From Rhypophila decipiens (lineage: Eukaryota; Ascomycota; Sordariomycetes; Sordariales; Naviculisporaceae): a stretch of DNA of 64,000 nt. The translations under genes were made by a program, and so were the position numbers. Shown here in pieces: positions 55,310 to 64,000 of the stretch; position 1 is the first letter of the stretch, and the number at the start of each line of letters is the position of its first letter. The notes beneath the pieces were generated by a model. The model worked only from the letters and a program-made list of their open reading frames with translations. It was not told the DNA's origin and ran no database searches. The stretch covers positions 1 to 64,000 of the forward strand of contig MU858084.1 in NCBI GenBank assembly GCA_033297075.1. Reading direction: 5' to 3'.

Positions 55310-55972
55310 ACAGGTCTCCCCATGGGCTCGTTATATGGCAGTAGCCGCAGCTGCTACTTCCAAGTTGAGTTGCATGGAGTCTTGGGTCGGCGATTCTTTG
55401 CAGTGGTCATTGGAGTGTACGTACTAGTACTCTATGTGATGGTGCCTCCTGACCTTTTTGGTGTGATCTCGTCAGATTCAGTATTCTGACAGTTCAGTGT
55501 CAATCGTTACCATGCCTCTATCGTGATGCAGGAATAATCCGAAAGCTTGAGTCTCCAGTCACCGAAGGTCGAACGGGATGCCCGAATCAAGATTCGAAAT
55601 CCCACCTGAACCTCGTGGCTGGAGCCAACCCCAGCGCTGTATCTGGAATAAAGTTCAACGTCGGGCAATGCCGTTTCTTACCTTGCTGCATACTCCTGGT
55701 CCACCGTCCACGTGCCAAGTTAAGGTTCAATGATGAGCCACTGGCAGAGGAGAAAAGTCTGCTTCGATGGTGACATACTCTGTGGCTTGCAAAACGAGCA
55801 GCCCGAAGTTTAAACAGGATCCCGTCGGTTACCTGATATAATGGTCGTGCCCACACACTTGGCCGCCCAAATTTTCTTTCTCTGCGCCATTCCACACAAC
55901 TTTGCTGGTCAGCACCTCATTCAACACCGAAACTTTCAGACCCAAGCACGAGGTCGAATCAAATCACGAGCA
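55310..55972. other. Intergenic
   Basis: No gene recognised. The next gene's frame is open from 55841. Confidence 0.4.
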
Positions 55973-56476
55973 ATGGCTCCGATTAGCTGGCTGGCCGATG
56001 CCACCCGCGACCAAATTGATTACATCCTGTCACATCTCGACGTCACCAGCATTCATATGACGGGCAACTCGACAGACGGAGGATTCGGGACCTTCACGTT
56101 CAACATCCCGCCATCACCTGCAACAAGCGACATTCCGGATGCTGCTGCTGCTGATGCGGCATCTGTACCCGCCGAATCCGGTTCATTCTGGACATTTTGG
56201 CATATTGTATTGGTGGTGATCGTCGTGTTATTTGTTGGTGGCCTGATTGGCGGCATTGCCAGCACTGAGGACAAAATTGAGGCGGTTGATACGAAGCTGA
56301 AGGCGCTACTTGAGAGGACCCAGGCAGCTGGAAAGGAGGAGGAACAGATCGACTTGGAATCTGGTAATGCTGAGTCAGATGGCAGCACGACGCCCGCCGA
56401 CGACTCCGAGTCTCTCGACAGTGACAAGGCCTCTGAAGACGAGGCAACAAAGTTTGCTGCACACGGCAGAATCTAG
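55973..56476 (+). CDS. Small single-pass membrane protein, hypothetical
   Basis: Single exon, 167 aa from the ATG at 55973 (MAPISWLADATRDQID); an in-frame ATG at 55841 would add 44 residues. One strong transmembrane helix, TFWHIVLVVIVVLFVGGLIGGIA, lies near residues 78-102. A short amphipathic stretch follows (IEAVDTKLKALLERTQAAGK), then an acidic Ser/Asp/Glu-rich tail. The N-terminal half carries Thr/Ser-rich sequence and NST. No family is recognised. Confidence 0.55.
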   Translation: MAPISWLADATRDQIDYILSHLDVTSIHMTGNSTDGGFGTFTFNIPPSPATSDIPDAAAADAASVPAESGSFWTFWHIVLVVIVVLFVGGLIGGIASTEDKIEAVDTKLKALLERTQAAGKEEEQIDLESGNAESDGSTTPADDSESLDSDKASEDEATKFAAHGRI

Positions 56477-57005
56477 CTCGGAAGCAGGCACCGAGACGAA
56501 CACGCCAAGCCCCCGGTCAAGCCTCGATCTGATCATCGCCAGCGGCAGGCCCGCCCCCAGCACACGGCGGAAACTTTGACTCCTGCCGTGACGAAACTGA
56601 CATATCGTACTTGCTGAGATGAAGAGATTGGGTACAGAGCAAGGACTACTGGCTTACGAAGACAAGGTGTTGGTGTGTTTGTATCGTCGGATAGTAACTG
56701 CGGTGGGAATACAGACAAGTTTGGTCACTATATTTTACATTTGCCTTGCTCGATTAAATCTAGGGGCCTCACAAACAGGCACAACTACTGTCAGATGCCA
56801 GTATCAATCACGAGGGTTAGGGTTACAGGCGACAATACCGGTAGAATCCACCATTTAATTAGATGTGTTTTACTGGGGTTAAAGATATCGTGTGCCTCGT
56901 CTCGACTGGCTGGAATAGAGAGCTACCTTGGCTAGCTAAAAGGATTCACTTTAGTTGACTGGTTATAATAACTGGCTACCATAAATGCCTTGACCAGTAT
57001 ACTTA
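56477..57005. other. Intergenic with a telomere-like motif
   Basis: GGGTTAGGGTTA at 56814-56825 is the second such motif in this orientation in the window. No gene recognised. Confidence 0.4.
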
Positions 57006-60000
57006 TCAACACCTAACTGAAAAGACGTCGGAGATTCTTCTATCCCAGTTTGCTTCTTTTACCAATTGTCTCAAGATACTCGCCACTGTGTTGCAATGCC
57101 CTTCGACTTCATCGAGGTTCATCTGGGCAGTGTCCCAGTTGGCAATGAAGAACAAGTTGGTCCGGTCCACCATGAAAGCATTCCAAAAGAGGCCACTGGA
57201 AGTGAGGTCAGCATTTGATCATTTCCAGTCATGTTCCGGACAAAGGTAAAAAAGGAGGAACTCACCAATCAGGCCAGTCGTATCTGCCCACAACTTCCAT
57301 CGCCTTTTCTTTGCCCCCCCTGGTTGCCTCGGCGGGGTCTAGACCTCCTGCCAGTCCCAAGCCAATACTGACATCCCACACAAAGGCCTGACGAAATGTG
57401 GCGTCTTCGGCCACCTGACTCTCCGCGCCACCGCCCAGTCCCTCGAGTACTTGCTCCCAAGGGACATGGCAATGTTTCTCCAAAAGCTCATGTTCGTCCT
57501 TCATTCTTGTCAACAACGTACCCACCGTCTCATTGTCGGCGTCGACTCTGCACAACTCCAGCGACCACTCGGTCGTGGGGCCAACAATGCTCATGGCCGG
57601 CGGCAACATCTTGGCCATCCAATCGGGGACAAAGGGCCAGGATCGTCCAGCGTGTATAGTATTGAAGATGGCATACTCGGAACCAGTCTGGAGGATGTTG
57701 AAGATGGCTATGGCGCACTTCATCACCAGGCTCGGCTCAATCTTCTTGGCCTGTCTAAGCCATTCTACGCCGGCGAGGGAAATGTTTCGCCCGACCCGAG
57801 GGATGGAATGGAACTCGGCCGCATAGTGCGATGCCCATTTGCCATGCCACAGCTGTTCCCGGGTTGAATCTCGGATGGAGGCCATCTGCCGAGGGCAACC
57901 GTCGTCGCAGATCATCCATCCTGGGGAGCGCTGTGGGGGCCAAAGCGCCGACTTGAAGCGCGAGATTCCGCGCAGGCGGGAGACGGTGTATTCTGCAGAG
58001 AGCTGGGCTGGGAGACTGGACTTGTACAGATGGAACAGCTCTGCAAAGGGCTTGAAAGGTGTAGACGGGGGAAGTGGAGTGCCGGGCTGGCGGAGTAGCC
58101 GTTCTAGGTCAAGATGCCAGGGCAGGATGGACATGGCGTCTACAATGGAGTGGTTATATGTCGCGCTGATAATGGTCTCGGGGACCGGAGATTGGACCGT
58201 GATAATCTGGAATTGGGCCATGAATGGAGAGGAATGGAACGAGGAGGAGCCATCTTTTGTCAAGGCGTCTCTGGAAGCTTGGTCCGGGACTGTGACTGTT
58301 TGGATTATCTTGTCGAACAGGCTTTCCGAAGGGCCCAGGATGATGTGGAAGGGATTCCCATCAGGAAGTCGGGCCAGAATTGTACGGAAGATGGACCGTA
58401 ATGTCAGACCGGCTTCGAGAGCATGACGGACGTCCGAGATGCTGTAGCGGTTGGAGATGCGAATAAGGGTGCGGATGTGGTAAGACTGGGGCCGGGTTCC
58501 GATGGCCAGGCGAAGGTAGTTCTCGCGGATTCGCAGCACATCCTCAATGTCGCTAACCTGAAAGCCAGCGGCGAGAGCGGCTTGGGCAGCGACCGAGTAG
58601 ATGACTGACTCGTGGTCGTTCTGGCTCTTGGGAGCCTGCGATGACCCCCTCAGTAGCAACGGAGTAGGAGCGGTGGAGGTAATCCCATTTGTATACATGG
58701 CTGGTTCGACATCAAAGACACTGGCACTGTTTGACTGAGTGATTGCTGGGAAAGACGACTCCAACATGGGTGCCCGAACCTCGTTTGTTGACCTTTGGTG
58801 AAGCAGCGCTGCCTGCTTGTTGATGGTATCATTGCCAACAAGGTCTTGGAGGTATAGTCTCTCGTCCAACGCATTCAGGACGCGGTCACAAAAGCGAAGG
58901 ATGGTGATGCTGTCGGCAAAGTGTGCAACACTGTCGTCCAGCCCGGGCTTCTCGCCGATCAAGGCTTCCCAGATGACGGCGAGCTGATGCGCAATTCGGG
59001 ACAAGCCACCTTGGAGGCCACCATGTAGCCCATTTGTTGTCGGGATTGCTTTTTCGCTGTCAGTTTTCACTGGCAAGAAGGTGACGGCTTGTTTCGGCTT
59101 CCTTAGTTGGTCGACTGCCTTTCTCAGCACCTCCTTTTTGATCTTTCCCAAGGACGTCACAGGAAATGTCTCCATGTCCAGATCGCCGAGGTAATAGACC
59201 CCATCGAGCACAAACATTGGCCCCAACTGCCGACATTTGGCCATGATCTCTCGTTTGATAGAATCTTTATCGGCGCCGTCGACAGTCTTGACGACCGCAA
59301 CGGGGACTTGGCCGGCAAAGTCATCGGTGGCGCCGACAACCTGGGCCAGTTGCACCCCTTCGACCTCAGCGATGGCGCCCTCCAGCTTCAGTGGCGGGAT
59401 GTTCTCCCCAGCTCGGATGATCAAGTCTTTGTACCGGCCCGAGATGTACAACACGTCATGTTCGTCCATCATGGCTTGGTCGCCAGTCATCAACCATCGA
59501 CCAGTCTCATCCTCGTAGAAGCTGTCGCTGGAAACATCTCCAAGGTATCCCACGACAATCTGCTCTCCGCCGATATGCAACTCGCCGAGCTCACCTCTGG
59601 CTACCATCTCCCTGCCGCTAGGCCGGCAGATCCTGATATTGGCCCCGGGAAGGGTTCGTCCAACACCAGGATGGTAGCCGTCGTTCTCGACCAACAATTC
59701 GTCATCTCTGTACCAACTGATAACAGGGGCACCCTCGCTCATCCCAAATGCCTGGATGGCATGGGTAGCTCCCAGTCCCTCTCTGCAGAGTCTGATATCT
59801 TCGGGCGTGATGATGGTGCCACCGATCGTCACCAGCCGTAGGTTCACCTTCTCCTTGCCCGGAAAGGCCGGATTGGCCAAGATGGCTTTGACCAATGCAG
59901 GAACAGCCGACATGACGGTGCATTGCTCATCCACCAGCGCAGAGAGCGTCGAAGAAATGTCAAAGGCTTTGGAGGGAAAGATGACGGCATGTCCGAGCTT

Positions 60001-60894
60001 AAAAGCCCGGAGTGCGTTGTTGACGGCAAAGATGTGGCATGACGGCGTGTGGACCAGCCATCGGTCGACATGGGACGGGTCTGGATTAGGGTCGTAGGTG
60101 TGAATTTGGGCGACAAGGTTCCGGTGGGTGTGCAGACAGCCTTTGGGACGAGACGTTGTTCCCGAGGTAAATATTATGAGTGTCAAAGAGTTGGAGTCGG
60201 TGTTTACATCATCGTTTGTGATGGCTTGGTCTGACGCATCTGACGACGAGGTGGATGGGGTGCGTGGTGACAAGATGTTGCGAAGTGAGGTCCAGCCCGG
60301 TAGCTCAGCTCCTGTGCATTGGATTCGGATCATGTTGGCCTGTCCTTCACAGAGCTTGTCGAGTGCTGTTGCCTCGTTGGCGTTCTGAGCTACCACCACA
60401 CGAGGGCTTGTCGAGTTGACCAAAAATTCGCCTTCGCTGGCAAGAAGACGAGGGTCGAGAGGCATGTAAACAAGCCCCAGCTTGGCAGATGCCCAGAAGA
60501 AGAGTCCCCATTCGACCGAGTTCCAGAGAAAGGCGGCAACTCGATCCTGGGGTTGACATCCTTGATCCAAGAGCCAAGATGATAGGAGGATTGATCTGTG
60601 ATGGAGTTCCCTGTAACTCCATCGAACGTATTCAGGAGTGAGAGAAGTATTGGAAATATTGGGAAGATGAATGGCTCCCAGGCCTCCTGGCGGGATGCTC
60701 TCCGTGAGCTTGTCTGCCTCTTCTTCATCGCAGTCGTCCTCCGTCTGCCACATGGAGACGATGGCATCATGGTCTGGGTGCTCCGAAGCCGTTGCCGAGA
60801 AGAGGTCCCAGAGAGTTTGATCCAGATTGCCAAGCTTCTCCCCCTCAACCTGCGATAGGGCTAGGGGAGGCTGAATCTGTTTTCCGTCTGCCAT
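57006..60894 (-). CDS. One-module NRPS: adenylation - thiolation - condensation
   Basis: Two exons, 60894-57266 and 57195-57006 (donor GTGAGT, acceptor TTCCAG), give 1272 aa. The adenylation domain (about 20-600) looks like an acyl-AMP ligase: IIFTSGTTSRPKGCLHTH, HTPSCHIFAVNNALRAF, AFGMSEGAP, WLMTGDQAMMDE, SGRYKDLIIRAGENI and a late TSLGKIKKE Lys. A thiolation-like segment follows near 660-700 with HFADSITILRF: the serine is kept but the usual GG is not. The condensation domain has YNHSIVDAMS near residue 914 (the catalytic second His and the Asp are kept) and ends FWNAFMVDRTNLFFIANW. No thioesterase or reductase follows. The likely role is to load one acyl or amino acid and condense it with another unit; the product is unknown. 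It is divergent from a P450 gene 2.1 kb away. Confidence 0.87.
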
Positions 60895-63038
60895 AATAGT
60901 TAGTAGGGAAGTCGGGTCTCTGGACTAATATCAATGCGAGAATTCGAGACTGCGTGCTGAACAATGTGAATGAAACTCAATGTTGCTGGCCAAAGAAGTC
61001 TAGGACTTCTTTTCTACGCCTTGGGTCAAAGGGGCGGGCAGCCGAAACCCGGAGAATATGATGGTAAATAGAACCAACCGATCACGCTAGGACTCGGTGG
61101 ATACTTTTTCTATCTCGTCCAAGACCTTTATCGTTCTAGCAGCGTCAGCATTAGTATTTGTTGGTTCGTGAGTTTGAACCAAAGTCCATGGCATAGGTCT
61201 TGCAATATTGAAAGATTATGTATCCCGGCGGCGTGTGATTGCATGTTGTTAGGCTTACAACCAGAGCAACGCAGTGGCATCCCCCAAGTCCTGGGCTGCA
61301 ACGAAGATACAGCAACACCTTCTTTACGATATTCATATCGGGATACACTGTGTCTCACTGCATGTCGTCGGCCGCTGCCGGTCCCGAACACCTCGTCACT
61401 AGCCTGACCGGACATGCTGACCACTATCATCACACTTTGATCTGAGGCTTGATGGGAAAAGGGAAAATATGCAGGATTAAGGCGTCTATCAAACGACGGA
61501 GAGGAGGACAGATAGCTAACTGGATAGAAAGCTTGAATAGATGCATGATATCAAACGATACGTCACGTATTACTAAGAATGGCTCTCGTAATATTTACGC
61601 GTATTAGGTACATATGCGGTGTTACCCCCGATTTCGATAGTCTTTGAGCTGGATGTCTAAGACCACAGGGAGCTGAGGGATTCGACGAATACCAAGGCGT
61701 TCAAGAGCGTACTGGTACGGTACGTTGGCTGCATGTCAGCACGGTGGGCGTGAAATATATCTCAATCACACCTAATAACATAGGAAGACTACTAATGGCT
61801 GCCCGGTTTGTATTCGGTGTGTTTGGAATCTGAAGCCATCTAATTCTGGACGTGGAAATTTGCATCTTCAGTATATTCTTCCTTCAGTGTAGCTGGCACT
61901 GCAAAAGCTGCAACCCTCGCTGGGCAATGCCTGTGAGGTTCTTGCAGGAGGGCTGCCAAAGTACCAGCTATCTCCGGAACCGAGAGCTACCCGTTCGTAC
62001 AGATGTAATTTACTCCATTCCAGCTCTTGGGGCAAATCTTCATGGCTCATGTCGGCAGGACGTAGGGTGGGTGGTATCCGTCAGCAATGCCATTATGACT
62101 GCAGAACTAGTCTACCAGGCATATCAAGTCGGCCGTACGAGATTGGCCGCGTAAACACAGAACAGGCAGACTGATTCACTGAATACTTGGAATAGCACGG
62201 AATTACTACAGGGTTTAGACCAGAGTAACTAGTCTGCAACGGTGCAGTCGAAGCGAACATGGTGGCAGTGACAGAAGAATAGGCCGTAAAAAGCAAATTC
62301 CACGTCTGTTAAACGACGGTTACAGGACGACAGAAAACTAAATAATACCCCTTTGAGGAGCTAATGAGGCTGGAATACTCACTACTCAATGCGTTGTGAA
62401 GTACATAATGCACATGTACATCCACTCTTGTTCGTCTCTGGGGGCCTTCCACAACTCCCGAGACACGGATGCGGATTAAAAGACAAATTGGCACCAACGG
62501 AACTGACCGTCGGAGAAATAGCTGAATGGGAAAAGTTAAAATGTATTTGGTGTGGTCGTGTCAATAAAGGCGCTCACATGTGCCACAACATCACAGGTGT
62601 CAGGCCGGGTCATCCTATTCGTTCAACCGTGGTGATTTGCAAAGGACGAGCACAGTGCATCAGGCAGCTCGTGATGTAATAGGATTAGTTGGAGGTATTC
62701 TGCTGGAATCACAGCCCCATACCGCCTCGGGGCGGATGTTTGTCGGATCCGTCAATATTCCTGATTTTATGGATCAGCGAGCCTTCGGGTGATCACCTTG
62801 GTCCTCACATCTCACGTCACATGTTGGACACATTGGGTCTCAACCAGATATTATAAGAAATAAGTGCAGTGTCGCCAGGCATTCTCACATCTAGCTGTTA
62901 AGTTACTCACATTGTCCCGGTGCTCTGAGCTCAGATTTCAGCAAGTTTCCAGGAAGAAGTCAGTTATATTTCCAAGATACAAGATTGATTCTTTCACCTC
63001 CTACACACCTCAAGCAATCATTCCTTTCACACCGCAGG
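60895..63038. other. Divergent region between NRPS and P450, no gene recognised
   Basis: 2.1 kb with several short frames. The one at 62389-62679 (+) contains CIWCGRVNKGAHMCHN with a zinc-finger-like Cys spacing, but has no family match or splice support. Confidence 0.35.
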
Positions 63039-64000
63039 ATGGCGGGCTTCGGTGTGGGGTCAGATCTGATCTTGTATCTCTCTCCAGTCCTCGTCCTCTC
63101 GCTCCTTGTTCGCCGTCTCGTTCACTTCTTCAATGACAAGAAGCTTATCAAACAGCATGGATGCAAGCCGCCCATGAACATAGCGCCCCTCTGGGACCCT
63201 ATCTTGGGCATCGACCTCGTCCTCCAGTTCATACGCGCCGCCAGGGAAGGACGATATATTCGTTTCTCGGGCGGCAGACTGATCAGCTACGATTATGCCA
63301 CCTATGTGATCAAACGCCTCGCCCTTCCAGACACCATCTACACAGCCGAGCCAGAGAACATCAAGCACATCCTGGCCACTGAATTCAAGAACTTTGGGCT
63401 GGCCGAGCTACGGATCAACGCCATGTTTCCTCTCTTCGGCAGTTCCATCTTCACCACCAACGGTCCTGCCTGGGCGCATTCCCGAGCCCTTCTCCGACCG
63501 AGCTTCACGCGGTCCAACATGGCGCCCTTGCACAAAATGATGGAGCGGCATTTTCAACTCTTGCTCAACCATATCCCTCGCGACAAGTCGTTCTTCGACC
63601 TCCAGCAGCCCTTCTTTTGCTTCACCATGGACACTGCCACCGAGTTCCTCATGGGAAAGTCTACGCACACATTAGATTCCACCCGTCACTCCGAGGCCGA
63701 ACGGCATTTCGTGCAAGACTACCTCAACTGCTGCTATGAGGCCGTACTCAAGATCGTCTTGGGCAAGCTGCAGATTTTCCGTTATAGTCGGACAGCCTCC
63801 AAGGCCCGAGATCGTGCCTGGGCCTATGTCGACGGCTTCGCCGAACATGCGCTGGCCAGCCGAGAGGCGCGCAAGGTAAAAGGCGAGAGTGCGATTGAGG
63901 ATGAAGGGGACGATTCAGCCGAGTACAACTTTCTCGAGGAGATGACGGCCCAGACAAACAGCCGTGCTGAACTGCGAAGTGAGGTGCTCGGCGTCTTGCT
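63039..64000 (+). CDS. Cytochrome P450, CYP52-like, 5' part (runs off the window)
   Basis: The frame is open from the ATG at 63039 to the window edge (320 codons). An N-terminal membrane anchor (LILYLSPVLVLSLLVRRL) is followed by a hinge. Family blocks typical of CYP52/alkane-type P450s follow: TAEPENIKHILATEFKNFGL, then GSSIFTTNGPAWAHSRALLR (helix C WxxxR) and PSFTRSN, and MDTATEFLMGKS. The I-helix, ExxR and haem-Cys motifs would lie beyond the window. CYP52-like enzymes hydroxylate alkanes or fatty acids at the ER with NADPH-P450 reductase. Its position divergent from the NRPS is suggestive only. Confidence 0.85.
   Translation, partial: MAGFGVGSDLILYLSPVLVLSLLVRRLVHFFNDKKLIKQHGCKPPMNIAPLWDPILGIDLVLQFIRAAREGRYIRFSGGRLISYDYATYVIKRLALPDTIYTAEPENIKHILATEFKNFGLAELRINAMFPLFGSSIFTTNGPAWAHSRALLRPSFTRSNMAPLHKMMERHFQLLLNHIPRDKSFFDLQQPFFCFTMDTATEFLMGKSTHTLDSTRHSEAERHFVQDYLNCCYEAVLKIVLGKLQIFRYSRTASKARDRAWAYVDGFAEHALASREARKVKGESAIEDEGDDSAEYNFLEEMTAQTNSRAELRSEVLGVL

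Noticed and set aside
1..64000. CRISPR arrays, tRNA/rRNA genes, DNA transposons with terminal repeats
   Set aside because: None seen by eye; only short microsatellites, a few inverted repeats and telomere-like dimers were found. A tRNAscan/Repeat search would be decisive.

Overview
This is a nuclear DNA window from a filamentous ascomycete (Pezizomycotina, probably Sordariomycetes). The genes have short spliceosomal introns of about 50-200 nt (GT-AG, one GC-AG, CTRAC branch points). The families are typical of such fungi: AA9 copper monooxygenase, GH43, PL1 pectate lyase, DUF1996, PTH11-like rhodopsin-domain membrane protein, rvt reverse-transcriptase-like gene, NPS6/SidD NRPS. All models come from reading ORFs and splice sites by eye; no database search was possible.

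Layout. 0-4 kb: two damaged genes, a rhodopsin-domain membrane protein with an in-frame TGA and a truncated, frameshifted FAD-oxidoreductase relic. 4-10.5 kb: secreted GH43 glycosidase, secreted pectate lyase, alpha-arrestin, and a frameshifted SnoaL-like gene. 11-14 kb: a protein with an Asp-rich tail and a single-pass membrane protein. 14.5-17.6 kb: a reverse-transcriptase-related cellular gene (rvt family) with a near-perfect copy of the histone H3 N-terminal tail embedded in it, the most striking feature here. 18.9-30 kb: secreted glycerophosphodiester phosphodiesterase, a 50-residue secreted cysteine-rich peptide, AA9 LPMO, secreted intradiol dioxygenase, a fungal transcription factor, and dienelactone hydrolase. 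30-51 kb: a compact fusarinine-type siderophore locus with MFS siderophore transporter, sidH, sidF, ABC exporter/importer, sidD (NPS6) and sidJ. 52-57 kb: frameshifted methyltransferase, secreted DUF1996 protein and small membrane protein. 57-64 kb: a one-module A-T-C NRPS and, divergent from it, the 5' part of a CYP52-like P450 that runs off the window.

How the genes work together. In the siderophore locus SidH (ends SKL) makes anhydromevalonyl-CoA and SidF (ends AKL) puts the acyl group on N5-hydroxyornithine, both probably in peroxisomes. SidD joins and cyclises the units to fusarinine C, the MFS and ABC proteins move the siderophore, and SidJ hydrolyses it inside the cell to help release iron. 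The promoters carry repeated ATCWGATAA sites, the recognition sequence of the iron-repressor GATA factor SreA/SRE/Urbs1, plus three copies of a related ATCWGATTAGAT motif. The 4-30 kb enzymes fit plant-biomass and aromatic-compound degradation but are separate transcription units.

Several accessory genes differ from intact reading by a single base in or next to a homopolymer. This could be assembly error or recent pseudogenisation, and raw reads would decide.
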